Part shown: piece by piece, positions 31,715 to 40,175 of the stretch
How the letters are laid out: each line of letters begins with the position of its first letter
Position numbering within the stretch: position 1 is the first letter of the stretch
Origin: JBFLYH01 sp964630235
Lineage (GTDB): Bacteria > Oederibacteriota > JAAXVQ01 > JAUVAV01
Direction: 5' to 3'
Assembly: GCA_964630235.1 (NCBI GenBank)
Contig: CAZVUO010000001.1
Coordinates: forward strand, 62,001-126,000
Length of the DNA stretch: 64,000 bases
Notes under the pieces: model-generated
Seen by the model: only the letters and a program-made list of their open reading frames with translations
Databases searched by the model: none
What the model was told of the DNA's origin: nothing
Program-made: the position numbers and the translations under genes

Positions 31715-32236
31715 ATGCAGTCCCAGCCTTTTTACCAGATCTTCCGCATGCTCTGGTTTCCCCGCGCCACCCTGCAATCCCTGCCGCGCGACCGGTTCCT
31801 GATCACCGCTTATCTGGTGTGCGTGCTGCTGGTCATCGGGCGGGCGTACCAGCTCGAGCTCTACAACCTGGACATTTCGCCGTCGGCCACGGTCAACCTG
31901 ATGCTCATCGGCTTTTTGATCTTCGGCGGAACCGGCGCCAGTCTGGCGCTCTTTGGACTGCTGGGGCAACTGCTGATGCGGCTTTTCGGCCGCCAGGCGG
32001 CCTTGCTGCACGCCATGAACATTTTAGGCTATGCCCAGGCGCCGCGCCTGCTGCTGACCGTGGTCTTTGTCCTGGCGTACAACGTGATCCCGGGCGAATG
32101 GCGCGCGTTCCTGCGCTACAGCGACGCCTGGCCCGTGCAGGCCGCGTTGCTCCTGGGCTACTACGGACTGATCGTGTATTCGTGGTTCCTGTCCGTGTAC
32201 GGCCTGTTCCTCTCTTCCCGTCCCCGCGCCCGCTGA
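31715..32236 (+). CDS. Yip1-like integral membrane protein
   Basis: 173 residues with five predicted TM helices (FLITAYLVCVLLVIGRAY, LMLIGFLIFGGTGASLALFG, LLTVVFVLAYNVIP, AALLLGYYGLIVYSWFLSVYGLF). The pattern FYQIFRMLWFPRATLQSL at the N-terminus and LHAMNILGYAQAPRLL in the middle fit the Yip1 domain, where a short F-x-x-P segment precedes the first helix. Function in bacteria is unknown. It is convergent with carB, 7 bp apart. Confidence 0.65.
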   Translation: MQSQPFYQIFRMLWFPRATLQSLPRDRFLITAYLVCVLLVIGRAYQLELYNLDISPSATVNLMLIGFLIFGGTGASLALFGLLGQLLMRLFGRQAALLHAMNILGYAQAPRLLLTVVFVLAYNVIPGEWRAFLRYSDAWPVQAALLLGYYGLIVYSWFLSVYGLFLSSRPRAR

Positions 32237-32243
32237 CCCCTCC

Positions 32244-35200
32244 CTACCTGCCGGCCTGATACTGCTGCAGCGAGTGGACCTCGTCCCGGCTCTGCCGCAC
32301 GGCCGCGATGCCTTCCACGCTGGCGACCACCGCGGCCACGGTGGTAATGTAGGGGATCTTCTCGCGGATGGCCAGCTTCCGGATATAACTGTCATCGTGC
32401 GCGCTCTCTTCCCCGGCCGGCGTGTTGATGATGAGCTTGACCTGCTTGTTGAGGATATCGTCCGTGATGGAAGGCCTGCCTTCGTGGAGCTTCAGCGTTT
32501 CGTCGCTGGGGACCTGGTGTTTGGCGAGGAAAGCCCGCGTGCCGCGCGTGGCCAGGATCTGGAAGCCGAGGCCGTGCAGTTTTTGCAGCGCGGGCAGGAT
32601 CTCCTCCTTGTCCCGGTCCGCCACGGAGATGAGCACCCTGCCTTCGGTCGGCAGGGTCAGGCCGGCCGCCACCTGGGCTTTGTAGAACGCCAGCCCGAAG
32701 GAAGAGGCCATGCCGATGACCTCACCCGTGGCTTTCATCTCCGGCCCCAGGACCGGGTCCACCACGTGGAACATGTTGAACGGGAAAATGGCCTCCTTGA
32801 CCCCGAAGTGCGACACGGCCTTCGGCTGGGCGGAGGCCAGGTCCTTGAGCTTGCGCCCCAGGATGACCTGCGTGGCCAGCCGGGCCATGGACAGGCCCAT
32901 GACCTTGCTCACCAGGGGCACGGTGCGCGACGCCCGGGGATTGGCCTCGAGGATGTACACCTTGTCGTTCACGATGGCGTACTGCACGTTCATGAGCCCG
33001 ACCACTTTGAGCGCCTGGACCAGCCGGCGGGTGTGATCGGCCATCTGCTGAAGGGCGGAGGCCGAGAGGCCGCGCGCGGGGATCACGCAGGCGCTGTCCC
33101 CGGAATGGATGCCCGCCAGTTCGATGTGCTCCATGACCGAGGGAATGATCGCGGTCTCGCCGTCGGCGACCGCGTCCACCTCGGCCTCGACCGCGTGCTC
33201 CAGGAACTTGTCAACCAGCATGGGGTGCTCGGGGCTCACGTCCACGGCCAGCCGGGCGTAGTCCAGGAGCATCTTCTCGTTGAAAACCACCTTCATGCCG
33301 CGGCCGCCGAGCACGAACGAGGGCCGGACCATGAGGGGGTAACCGATGCGCCGGGCCACGGCCAGGGCCTCTTCCACGGAGCGGGCGATGCCGCTCTCGG
33401 GCTGGGGAATGCCGAGTTCCGTGGCCAGGGTCCGGAACGCTTCCCGGTCCTCGGCCAGGCGGATGCTCTCGGGCGTGGTGCCGAGGATCCTCACCCCGGC
33501 ATCGGCCAGGGATTGGGCGATGTTCAGCGGCGTCTGGCCGCCGAACTGCACGATCACGCCTTCGGGCTTCTCCTTGTGGTAAATGCTGAGCACGTCCTCC
33601 ACGGTCAGGGGTTCGAAATACAGCTTGTCCGAGGTGTCATAGTCCGTGGACACGGTCTCGGGATTACAGTTGACCATGACCGATTCCACGCCCTCTTCGC
33701 GCAGGGCGAAGGCCGCGTGCACGCAGGTGTAGTCGAATTCGATCCCCTGCCCGATGCGATTCGGCCCGCCGCCCAGGATCATGATCTTGCGCCGGGGCGA
33801 GACCGCGACCTTGTCCGGCGCCTGGTAGGTCGAGTAGTAATAGGCCCCATCGGCGCCGCTGACCGGCACCGCGTCGTACGCTTCGGCGAGTCCGGCCGCG
33901 AGCCGCTGCTCCCGGATCTCGGTTTCCTTTTTCCCCAGCAGCTGGGCGAGGTAGCGGTCCGAAAAACCCCGGGCTTTGGCCGCGGTCAGCTGCTCGGCGG
34001 GCAGGGGCTTCCCGCGCAACGCCTTGAGCTGTTCCTCGAATGCCACCAATTCGCGCATCTGCTCCAGGAACCAGGCCTTGATCTTGGTCAGCGCGGCGAG
34101 CTCGGCCACGGGCACGCCCTGGCGCAGGGCCTCGTAGATCAGGAAGTAGCGCTCGCTGGAAGGCTGCCGCAGCCGGGTCCGCAGTTCGGACGCGCTCAGG
34201 TTCGCGAGCGCCTTGGCCCCGCCCAGGCCAAAGCGGCCGATCTCCAGGGAGCGGATCGCCTTTTGGAACGCTTCCTTGAAATCCTTGCCGATGCTCATGA
34301 CCTCGCCCACCGCCTGCATCTGGGTGCCGAGCTTGTCCTCCACCTCCGGGAACTTCTCAAAGGCCCAGCGCGCGAACTTGCTGACCACGTAGTCCCCGCT
34401 GGGCCGGTACTTGTCGAGCGTGCCGTCCTTATAATATGGAAGCTCGCGCAGGGTCAGGCCGACGGCCAGCTTGGCCGAGATGCGCGCGATCGGGAACCCG
34501 GTGGCCTTGGACGCCAGGGCCGAGGAGCGCGAGGTACGCGGGTTGATCTCGATCACCACCACGCGCCCGGTATCCGGATCGTGCGCGAACTGGATGTTGG
34601 TGCCGCCGACCACGCCGATGGCGTCCACGATGCGGTAGGACATTTCCTGGAGCTTGGCCTGCAGTTCGGGCGCGATGGTGAGCATGGGCGCCACGCAGAA
34701 GCTGTCGCCGGTGTGCACGCCCATGGGGTCTATGTTCTCGATGAAGCAGACCGTGATCTTGCACCCCTCCGCGTCGCGGACCACTTCCAGCTCCAGCTCC
34801 TCCCAACCCAGCACCGACTCCTCCACCAGCACCTGGTGCACCAGGCTGGCCGCGAGCCCGCGCGCCGCGATCACGCGCAGTTCCTCCGCGTTGTACACCA
34901 GGCCGCCGCCCGTGCCGCCCATGGTATAGGCCGGCCGCAGGACCACCGGGTAGCCCAGCTTCGCGGCGATGGCCTCGGCCTCCTCCACGGAATGGGAGGG
35001 TTCGCTCTTGGGCAGGTCCAGCCCGAGCTGGTTCATGGTCTCCTTGAAGGTAATGCGATCCTCGCCCCGGGCGATGGTATCTTCGGTGCAGCCGATCAGC
35101 TTCACGCCGTAGCGGTCCAGGACGCCGCTCTTGCTGAGCTCGGAGGACAAGTTCAGCCCGGTCTGCCCACCCAGGTTCGGCAGGAGCGCGTCCGGCCGCT

Positions 35201-35441
35201 CCTTGGCGATGATCCGCTCCACGCTCTCCACGTTGAGCGGTTCGAGGTAAGTGGCGTCGGCCATGCCCGGGTCGGTCATGATGGTCGCCGGGTTGGAATT
35301 GACCAGCACCACCTGGTACCCCTCTTCCCTTAACGCTTTGCAGGCCTGCGTGCCGGAATAATCGAACTCGCACGCCTGGCCGATAATGATCGGGCCCGAC
35401 CCGATCACGAGCACTTTATGGATGTCGGTCCTTCTGGGCAT
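32244..35441 (-). CDS. carB: carbamoyl-phosphate synthase large subunit
   Basis: 1065 residues, full length. It makes carbamoyl phosphate from bicarbonate, ammonia from the CarA glutaminase, and two ATP, feeding arginine and pyrimidine synthesis. The two homologous ATP-grasp halves each start with a nucleotide-fold signature: KVLVIGSGPIIIGQACEFDY (about 9-28) and KIMILGGGPNRIGQGIEFDY (about 553-572). Grasp cores are LRPAYTMGGTGGG and VRPSFVLGGRGMKV. A C-terminal MGS-like allosteric domain (about 935-1065) contains NTPAGEESAHDDSYIRKLAI. No carA lies in the window, and the gene appears monocistronic. Confidence 0.98.
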   Translation of the reverse strand: MPRRTDIHKVLVIGSGPIIIGQACEFDYSGTQACKALREEGYQVVLVNSNPATIMTDPGMADATYLEPLNVESVERIIAKERPDALLPNLGGQTGLNLSSELSKSGVLDRYGVKLIGCTEDTIARGEDRITFKETMNQLGLDLPKSEPSHSVEEAEAIAAKLGYPVVLRPAYTMGGTGGGLVYNAEELRVIAARGLAASLVHQVLVEESVLGWEELELEVVRDAEGCKITVCFIENIDPMGVHTGDSFCVAPMLTIAPELQAKLQEMSYRIVDAIGVVGGTNIQFAHDPDTGRVVVIEINPRTSRSSALASKATGFPIARISAKLAVGLTLRELPYYKDGTLDKYRPSGDYVVSKFARWAFEKFPEVEDKLGTQMQAVGEVMSIGKDFKEAFQKAIRSLEIGRFGLGGAKALANLSASELRTRLRQPSSERYFLIYEALRQGVPVAELAALTKIKAWFLEQMRELVAFEEQLKALRGKPLPAEQLTAAKARGFSDRYLAQLLGKKETEIREQRLAAGLAEAYDAVPVSGADGAYYYSTYQAPDKVAVSPRRKIMILGGGPNRIGQGIEFDYTCVHAAFALREEGVESVMVNCNPETVSTDYDTSDKLYFEPLTVEDVLSIYHKEKPEGVIVQFGGQTPLNIAQSLADAGVRILGTTPESIRLAEDREAFRTLATELGIPQPESGIARSVEEALAVARRIGYPLMVRPSFVLGGRGMKVVFNEKMLLDYARLAVDVSPEHPMLVDKFLEHAVEAEVDAVADGETAIIPSVMEHIELAGIHSGDSACVIPARGLSASALQQMADHTRRLVQALKVVGLMNVQYAIVNDKVYILEANPRASRTVPLVSKVMGLSMARLATQVILGRKLKDLASAQPKAVSHFGVKEAIFPFNMFHVVDPVLGPEMKATGEVIGMASSFGLAFYKAQVAAGLTLPTEGRVLISVADRDKEEILPALQKLHGLGFQILATRGTRAFLAKHQVPSDETLKLHEGRPSITDDILNKQVKLIINTPAGEESAHDDSYIRKLAIREKIPYITTVAAVVASVEGIAAVRQSRDEVHSLQQYQAGR

Positions 35442-35536
35442 TGAGAACCCCCTCAGATGATAGGAATGGTACCTGCGCTAGCCAAACTGCCGAATTATCG
35501 TCCCCGCGTGGGGGCCATGTTGCTGCGTTCATACGT

Positions 35537-35643
35537 CGTCATACCGGCGAAAGCCGGTATCCAGGAAGATTGTCGCCAGGGCTTTTCTGGACCCCGGCTT
35601 CCGCCCTGGCCCAAATCCGCCAGGACTGGGCCGGGGTGACGAA
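35537..35643. repeat. dispersed GTCATACCGG...GGGGTGACGAA element
   Basis: GTCATACCGG-CGAAAG-CCGGTATCCAGGAAG, then CTGGACCCCGGCTTCCGCCCTGG and GGCCGGGGTGACGAAA: the same element as 24533-24626. The 35442-35765 gap holds this element and AT-rich DNA with a small CCTCG-TCGG-CGAGG hairpin. No gene is seen. Confidence 0.85.
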
Positions 35644-35765
35644 ACAAATTACATCTTGTTTTATGCAACGGCCTCGTCGGCGAGGTAAAAATAGTTTATT
35701 TAAATCGGATAATTGTAGTCTGCTTTGGCCGGTGTGCAAAGTCATTTCTCGGTATTTTTTCATAC

Positions 35766-37490
35766 CTACAGCATGAGCCCTTCGAGATTCAGGTGGTACA
35801 TCGGCTTGCCCGGGGAAACCCGCGGCGCCTGGCGCCGCAGGTCCTCGATCCGCCGCCTCACCTGGCGCGCGGCAGCCGGCCGCTGGGTCTTGTCATAGAG
35901 GAGGAGGAACTGTTCGAGCGGAACCAGCAGGCGGGAGTGGGTCGGGCCGTAGACCTCGATCATGGCCGCGAGCGAGGCCTTCAGGGCCCGCTCGGCGGCC
36001 GGATAATTGTTCCGGAACAGGTACAGGTCAATTTTCGCGGTCAAGTACCTGGCGTACACCGCGTTCTGTTCGCCGATCGCGCGGCTGGTGATCTCGAGGG
36101 CCTGGTCAACGTGCTGCTCGGCTTCGAAGAGCTTGCCCTGGGAGAAATACACGCGCCCCAGCTGAAAAGCCGTTTCCGCGGTGGCCGTGTGGCGGTCGCC
36201 GTAGAACCGCCGGTTGATGCCATGGGCCTGCGCCAGGGCTTTTTCCGCTTCGGCGAGCTGGTGGCGGAGATACTGCAGTTCCCCCAGTTTGAGCCAGATG
36301 GAGGACAGCAGGGGGTTCTCCAGGCCCACGGTCCGCTCCGCGATAATGCGCTCCTGGTCGTACATCCGCTTCGCGTCCTCCAGCCGCAGCTGTTCCTTGT
36401 ACCAATCGCCCAGGCGTTCGAGGTAGCGGCAGATCTCGATGTTCGGCCCGCTGGCCGCGCGCAGGGCGAGATTCAGCGCCTCGGTGTGGTTTTTCTCGGC
36501 CTCCTCCTGCTCGCCCCAGAACTGCTGGATCACGGCCAGGTTGCTGGTGATGGACGCGTAATTGCTCAGGATCACCGGGTCGCTCTCGGACTTCTGGTAT
36601 TTTTCCAGGATCAGCAGGTTATTGAAGCAGGTGGAACGCGCCTGGCCGAACTGTCCCTGGTACAGGTACACGGAGACCAGGTTGTTCTGGATAAAAGCCA
36701 CAAAGGGATGGTCCGGCCCGAACCGCACTGCATACTGCCGCACCGCCTCCTCGGTCAGCGCTTGGGCTTCGTGATGGTGTCCAGCGGTCAGCTTGTTGAA
36801 CAGGAGCTCGTATTGCGCGCCCAGGGCGTAAGGGTGCGCTGGTCCGAACTTCAGCACCGCGGCCCTGAGCACGCCCTGGTTGACCGAAAGACTGCGTTCG
36901 AACTCGCCGCGCAGGTACGCCAGCTGGTAATCACGGCGCAGCAGGGAAAGCTCCCGGCTGCGGTAAACCGGAGAAAGCCAGGCGTAAACCAGGGACCCGA
37001 TCTCCACGCGCGCCACGCGGGCGCGGTACAGGGAGATCCCGAAGAGGGCTGGCAGCAGGAAATTCACGGCCAGCATGCCGGCCAAAATGACAGCCGGCCA
37101 CTGCCAACGCACGCCGCCTGCGGCGGCCAGGGCTTCCGGCGCGCCCGCCGCCCGGGTCTTGGCCCGGCGGAAGCGGCGGAGGTAGAGGGGATTGGCCAGC
37201 CATCCCGCCAGCAGCATGAATTCCGCGGCGAACGTGAAGTGCCAGGGATTGACGGTCAGCAGAAAGTCACCCAGGAGCAACAGCCCGGCCAGCGCGGCGC
37301 CCATGCCAACCATGCGGCGAAAGCCGAACCACCAGGGGCCCAGGAACAGGGCGGACAGATTCCAGCGGCTGATGCCCCGGGCGTATTCCCATTTAAATAC
37401 ATAGTAGCGGTAGTTGGGACCTACGAACAGGCGAATGTCTTCGTCCACCGCGCCGGGGACCTGAGGCTTGAGAAAGTCGAACCAACCCAT
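35766..37490 (-). CDS. membrane-anchored TPR protein
   Basis: 574 residues from MGWFDFLKPQVPGAVDEDIR (37490). The upstream in-frame part is derived from the palindrome at 37514-37537. The N-terminal region (about 1-165) has FVGPNYRYYVFKWEYARGISRWNLSALFLGPWWFGFRRM, a pattern like DUF2628-type domains, with three to four hydrophobic helices. The rest is tetratricopeptide repeats (for example YLERLGDWYKEQLRLEDAKR, AETAFQLGRVYFSQGKLFEA, TLLRHQLAEAEKAL-type units). Probably an inner-membrane scaffold with a cytosolic TPR array. Partners unknown. Confidence 0.78.
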   Translation of the reverse strand: MGWFDFLKPQVPGAVDEDIRLFVGPNYRYYVFKWEYARGISRWNLSALFLGPWWFGFRRMVGMGAALAGLLLLGDFLLTVNPWHFTFAAEFMLLAGWLANPLYLRRFRRAKTRAAGAPEALAAAGGVRWQWPAVILAGMLAVNFLLPALFGISLYRARVARVEIGSLVYAWLSPVYRSRELSLLRRDYQLAYLRGEFERSLSVNQGVLRAAVLKFGPAHPYALGAQYELLFNKLTAGHHHEAQALTEEAVRQYAVRFGPDHPFVAFIQNNLVSVYLYQGQFGQARSTCFNNLLILEKYQKSESDPVILSNYASITSNLAVIQQFWGEQEEAEKNHTEALNLALRAASGPNIEICRYLERLGDWYKEQLRLEDAKRMYDQERIIAERTVGLENPLLSSIWLKLGELQYLRHQLAEAEKALAQAHGINRRFYGDRHTATAETAFQLGRVYFSQGKLFEAEQHVDQALEITSRAIGEQNAVYARYLTAKIDLYLFRNNYPAAERALKASLAAMIEVYGPTHSRLLVPLEQFLLLYDKTQRPAAARQVRRRIEDLRRQAPRVSPGKPMYHLNLEGLML

Positions 37491-37513
37491 GGGTATTGAA
37501 CCTTTTTGGTTGT

Positions 37514-37537
37514 AGGGGCGTTCAAGTGAACGCCCCT
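37514..37537. repeat. 24-bp hairpin AGGGGCGTTC / GAACGCCCCT
   Basis: A perfect 10-bp stem with loop AAGT, 23 bp upstream of the TPR gene's ATG. It is of the TAGGGGCG...CGCCCCTA type that recurs in many genomes. Confidence 0.7.
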
Positions 37538-37667
37538 GGGTCAAACACCAGATATTTTATTCTAACCCTTCCAAAGAGTAACCTATTGTACCACAGCGCC
37601 TCGCGATCCGGATTTTTCCCTGTTCATGACCGCAGGGCTTGGGTATGATACGGCACCGGAGGACCGT

Positions 37668-38468
37668 ATGGCGGCCACAGCCAAGACATCCCTGCGCAGT
37701 CACGGCCACCCGCCGTTTACCCTCGCCGTGCTGCACGGCGGGCCGGGCGCGGCCGGCGAAGTCGCGCCCGTGGCGCGGGAGCTGGCCCGGCGCCAGGGCG
37801 TGCTCGAACCCCTGCAGACCCGCGCGACCATCTCCGGTCAGGTGCAGGAACTGGCCGCGGTCCTCGCCCGGCGCGCGGCGAGGCCGCTCACGGTGGTCGG
37901 TTTTTCCTGGGGCGCCTGGCTGGCCTGGCTGCTGGCCGCCGAACACCCGCGCCTCGTGGACCGGCTGGTCCTGATCAGTTGCCCGGGATTCCGCCCCGGA
38001 GACGGCCAGCTGGCCCAGACCGTGCGTTTCGGGCGCATGGACGAACGCCAGCGCCGCGCTTACGCCGCTATCGCGGAAAAACTGTATCAAGTCCCCTCCG
38101 GGGAACGGGATGCCCTGTTCGCCCGGCTCGGAAATTTAATGACGCACATTGACGCGTTCGACCCCGCGCCCGGGATCAGGAATACCATCCAGTTCCGTTA
38201 TAAAGTCTACCGCGGCGTGTGGCAGGCCGCGGACGCCCTGCGCACCAGCGGCCGCCTGCTGGACTACGCGGACCGCATCCAGTGCCCGGTCATCGCCTTG
38301 CACGGCGATCACGACCCGCACCCGGCCGAGGGCGTGCGCGGGCCCCTGGCCGAACGTCTGGCCGACTTCCGTTTCGTGCTCCTGCCCCGCTGCGGACACA
38401 AGCCCTGGATCGAGCGCCAGGCGCGGGAGGTTTTTTACGCGCGCCTGGCCGAGGCGGTGAGTTCCTAG
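37668..38468 (+). CDS. alpha/beta hydrolase (esterase/peptidase-like)
   Basis: 266 residues from ATG 37668 (GGAGG, 5-nt spacing). A TATGAT lies about 25 nt upstream, and an earlier ATG at 37626 would start inside the promoter. FTLAVLHGGPGAAGEVAPVA (the HGGPG oxyanion motif of proline-iminopeptidase-like enzymes), nucleophile elbow VVGFSWGAWLAW, acid in ALHGDHDPHP, and His in LPRCGHKPW. The TAG stop shares one base with the GTG start of the next gene (TAGTG), so the two are coupled. Substrate unknown. Confidence 0.83.
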   Translation: MAATAKTSLRSHGHPPFTLAVLHGGPGAAGEVAPVARELARRQGVLEPLQTRATISGQVQELAAVLARRAARPLTVVGFSWGAWLAWLLAAEHPRLVDRLVLISCPGFRPGDGQLAQTVRFGRMDERQRRAYAAIAEKLYQVPSGERDALFARLGNLMTHIDAFDPAPGIRNTIQFRYKVYRGVWQAADALRTSGRLLDYADRIQCPVIALHGDHDPHPAEGVRGPLAERLADFRFVLLPRCGHKPWIERQAREVFYARLAEAVSS

Positions 38469-40147
38469 TGAGCCGCGGATCGGATATCCGTAATCTCCCC
38501 TCGCCCCTCATTAGAAAAGAGGGGCCCTCCCCCTTTTCTTTCCTGCCACCCTATTTATATTGGGTTTTCATTATCGCGGGCGTCGCGCTGCTCCACTGGC
38601 AGCAGAGCGTGTTGGGTTGGGCGTGCGTGCTGGCAGGCTGGGCATGGTTCCTCGTCCGGCCTGTCCGGCCGGCCGACGCGCGGGCCGCGCCAGCCTTGAG
38701 CCGGCGCGCGGAGCTGCTGGGGCTCGCGGCCATCATCCTCGTGGCCGCGGGATTGCGCTGGTGGGGACTTGGGACCGTGCCGCCGGCATGCTGGTTCGAC
38801 GAGGCGCAGAACGGATTGGAGACCCTGCGCATCCTCAGAGGCGATTGGTTCTTCTTCACTCCCAACAATAACGGCCGCGGCGCCTTGCAGTTCTTCTGGA
38901 CCGCGCCGTTCTTTTGGGTCTTCGGATCTACCGTAACGAGCCTGCGCCTGGCGTCCACGGTCATCGGCGTTGCCACAGTGCCCCTGGTCTGGCTGCTGGG
39001 ACGCAAGCTGGCCGGCGCGTGGGTCGGTTTGTTCGCGGCCGCGTTCCTCGCCTGCTCGTTCTGGCACGTGACCATCAGCCGCATCGGATTCGACGCGATC
39101 ATGACCCCGGCCTTCGACGCCGCGTTCCTGCTCTGCCTGCTGCTGGCCGTGAAGACCCCGGCTTGGACCTGGTTCGCGGCCGCAGGGGTTTTAGCCGGCC
39201 TGGCCAATTACGGCTACGCCGCCTCGCGCGCTTCCCTGCTGCTCCTCGTTCTCGCGCTGATCCTGATCGTGCGGTCCGCGCCGGACGGCTGGCGGCGCTA
39301 CCGCAAGGGGGTCCTGGCCGCGGGCCTGGCCGCGCTCATCGTGCTGGCGCCGCTGCTGTCCCTCGCGGTCCGCCAGCCCGGCGTGCTCAGCGCGCGGCCC
39401 GGCCAGGTGCTGGCCTCTTCGCCAGGCGCCATGCTGCGCAACCTGCGCGCCACCCTGCGCATGTTCCACGAGCGCGGCGACGCCAACGCCCGCCACAACC
39501 TGCCCGGCCGCCCCATGCTGGACCCGGCTGCGGGCGCGCTGATGCTGGCCGGATTGGCCCTGGCCTGGCAGCGGCGCCGCGAACTCCCCTCGCAACTGGC
39601 CATTGCCTGGCTGGGCGTATACACGCTCACCGCCGGCACACTGACCGACGCGGCCCCGCACGGTTTGCGCATGCTCTCCACGCTCCTCCCCGCCTGCCTG
39701 CTGGCGGCCTGGGGTTTGCAACAGGCGCTCGCAGACTTGCGCCTCCACACGCGCGGACGGCGCGCGCTCGCGCTGGCAGTCTTGTTCGCGGCCATGGCGG
39801 GCGCCACGGCCCACGCCTATTTCCTCATCTACCCCCGCCATCCCGCCACCCGCCCCGCCTTCTCGCCGCACGCCTATGAAGTCGGACGGTTCTTGCGCAC
39901 GCTGCCAGCCGGCACGCCGGTGCAGGTATCGCGGCGCTTTGATCCGGACGTGGTGAGCTTCGTTTCGGGCCGCGAAGAGCGTGTGCCGGATTTGGATTTT
40001 TCCGTGACTGAAAACCGGCCCGACCCCTGGGTGCGGATCATGCTGTCCCCGGACGAAGCGCCGTGGTTCGCGCAGTCAGGCGCGTACGCGTGGCGGGAGA
40101 TCCAGACCCCGCAAGGCGAACGGTTTTGGGTGTGCGAGCGACGATGA
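38468..40147 (+). CDS. GT39/ArnT-like membrane glycosyltransferase
   Basis: 559 residues if it starts at GTG 38468, which overlaps the preceding stop. About eleven TM helices. The first periplasmic loop has VPPACWFDEAQNGLETLRIL, where Asp-Glu after the first core helix is the catalytic site of GT-C enzymes that use polyprenyl-phosphate sugars. Further motifs are FVFGSTVTSLRLASTVIG-like and CSFWHVTISRIGFDAIM. A soluble C-terminal domain follows. Residues about 7-25 (RNLPSPLIRKEGPSPF) are translated from a MITE-like repeat, so the true functional start may lie downstream. Confidence 0.78.
   Translation: MSRGSDIRNLPSPLIRKEGPSPFSFLPPYLYWVFIIAGVALLHWQQSVLGWACVLAGWAWFLVRPVRPADARAAPALSRRAELLGLAAIILVAAGLRWWGLGTVPPACWFDEAQNGLETLRILRGDWFFFTPNNNGRGALQFFWTAPFFWVFGSTVTSLRLASTVIGVATVPLVWLLGRKLAGAWVGLFAAAFLACSFWHVTISRIGFDAIMTPAFDAAFLLCLLLAVKTPAWTWFAAAGVLAGLANYGYAASRASLLLLVLALILIVRSAPDGWRRYRKGVLAAGLAALIVLAPLLSLAVRQPGVLSARPGQVLASSPGAMLRNLRATLRMFHERGDANARHNLPGRPMLDPAAGALMLAGLALAWQRRRELPSQLAIAWLGVYTLTAGTLTDAAPHGLRMLSTLLPACLLAAWGLQQALADLRLHTRGRRALALAVLFAAMAGATAHAYFLIYPRHPATRPAFSPHAYEVGRFLRTLPAGTPVQVSRRFDPDVVSFVSGREERVPDLDFSVTENRPDPWVRIMLSPDEAPWFAQSGAYAWREIQTPQGERFWVCERR
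38490..38538. mobile_element. partial MITE-like element inside a coding region
   Basis: GTAATCTCCCCTCGCCCCTCATTAGAAAAGAGGGG matches 23230-23264 with two differences. The distal half of the element is missing or diverged. Confidence 0.8.
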
Positions 40148-40175
40148 GGCGGGTTGGTCAGCAGCGTGCGGACAG

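Noticed and set aside
32274..35333. 1019-residue plus-strand open frame antisense to carB
   Set aside because: Low-complexity His/Gly/Arg composition, no RBS, and complete overlap with an unmistakable full-length carB. It is a GC-driven shadow frame.
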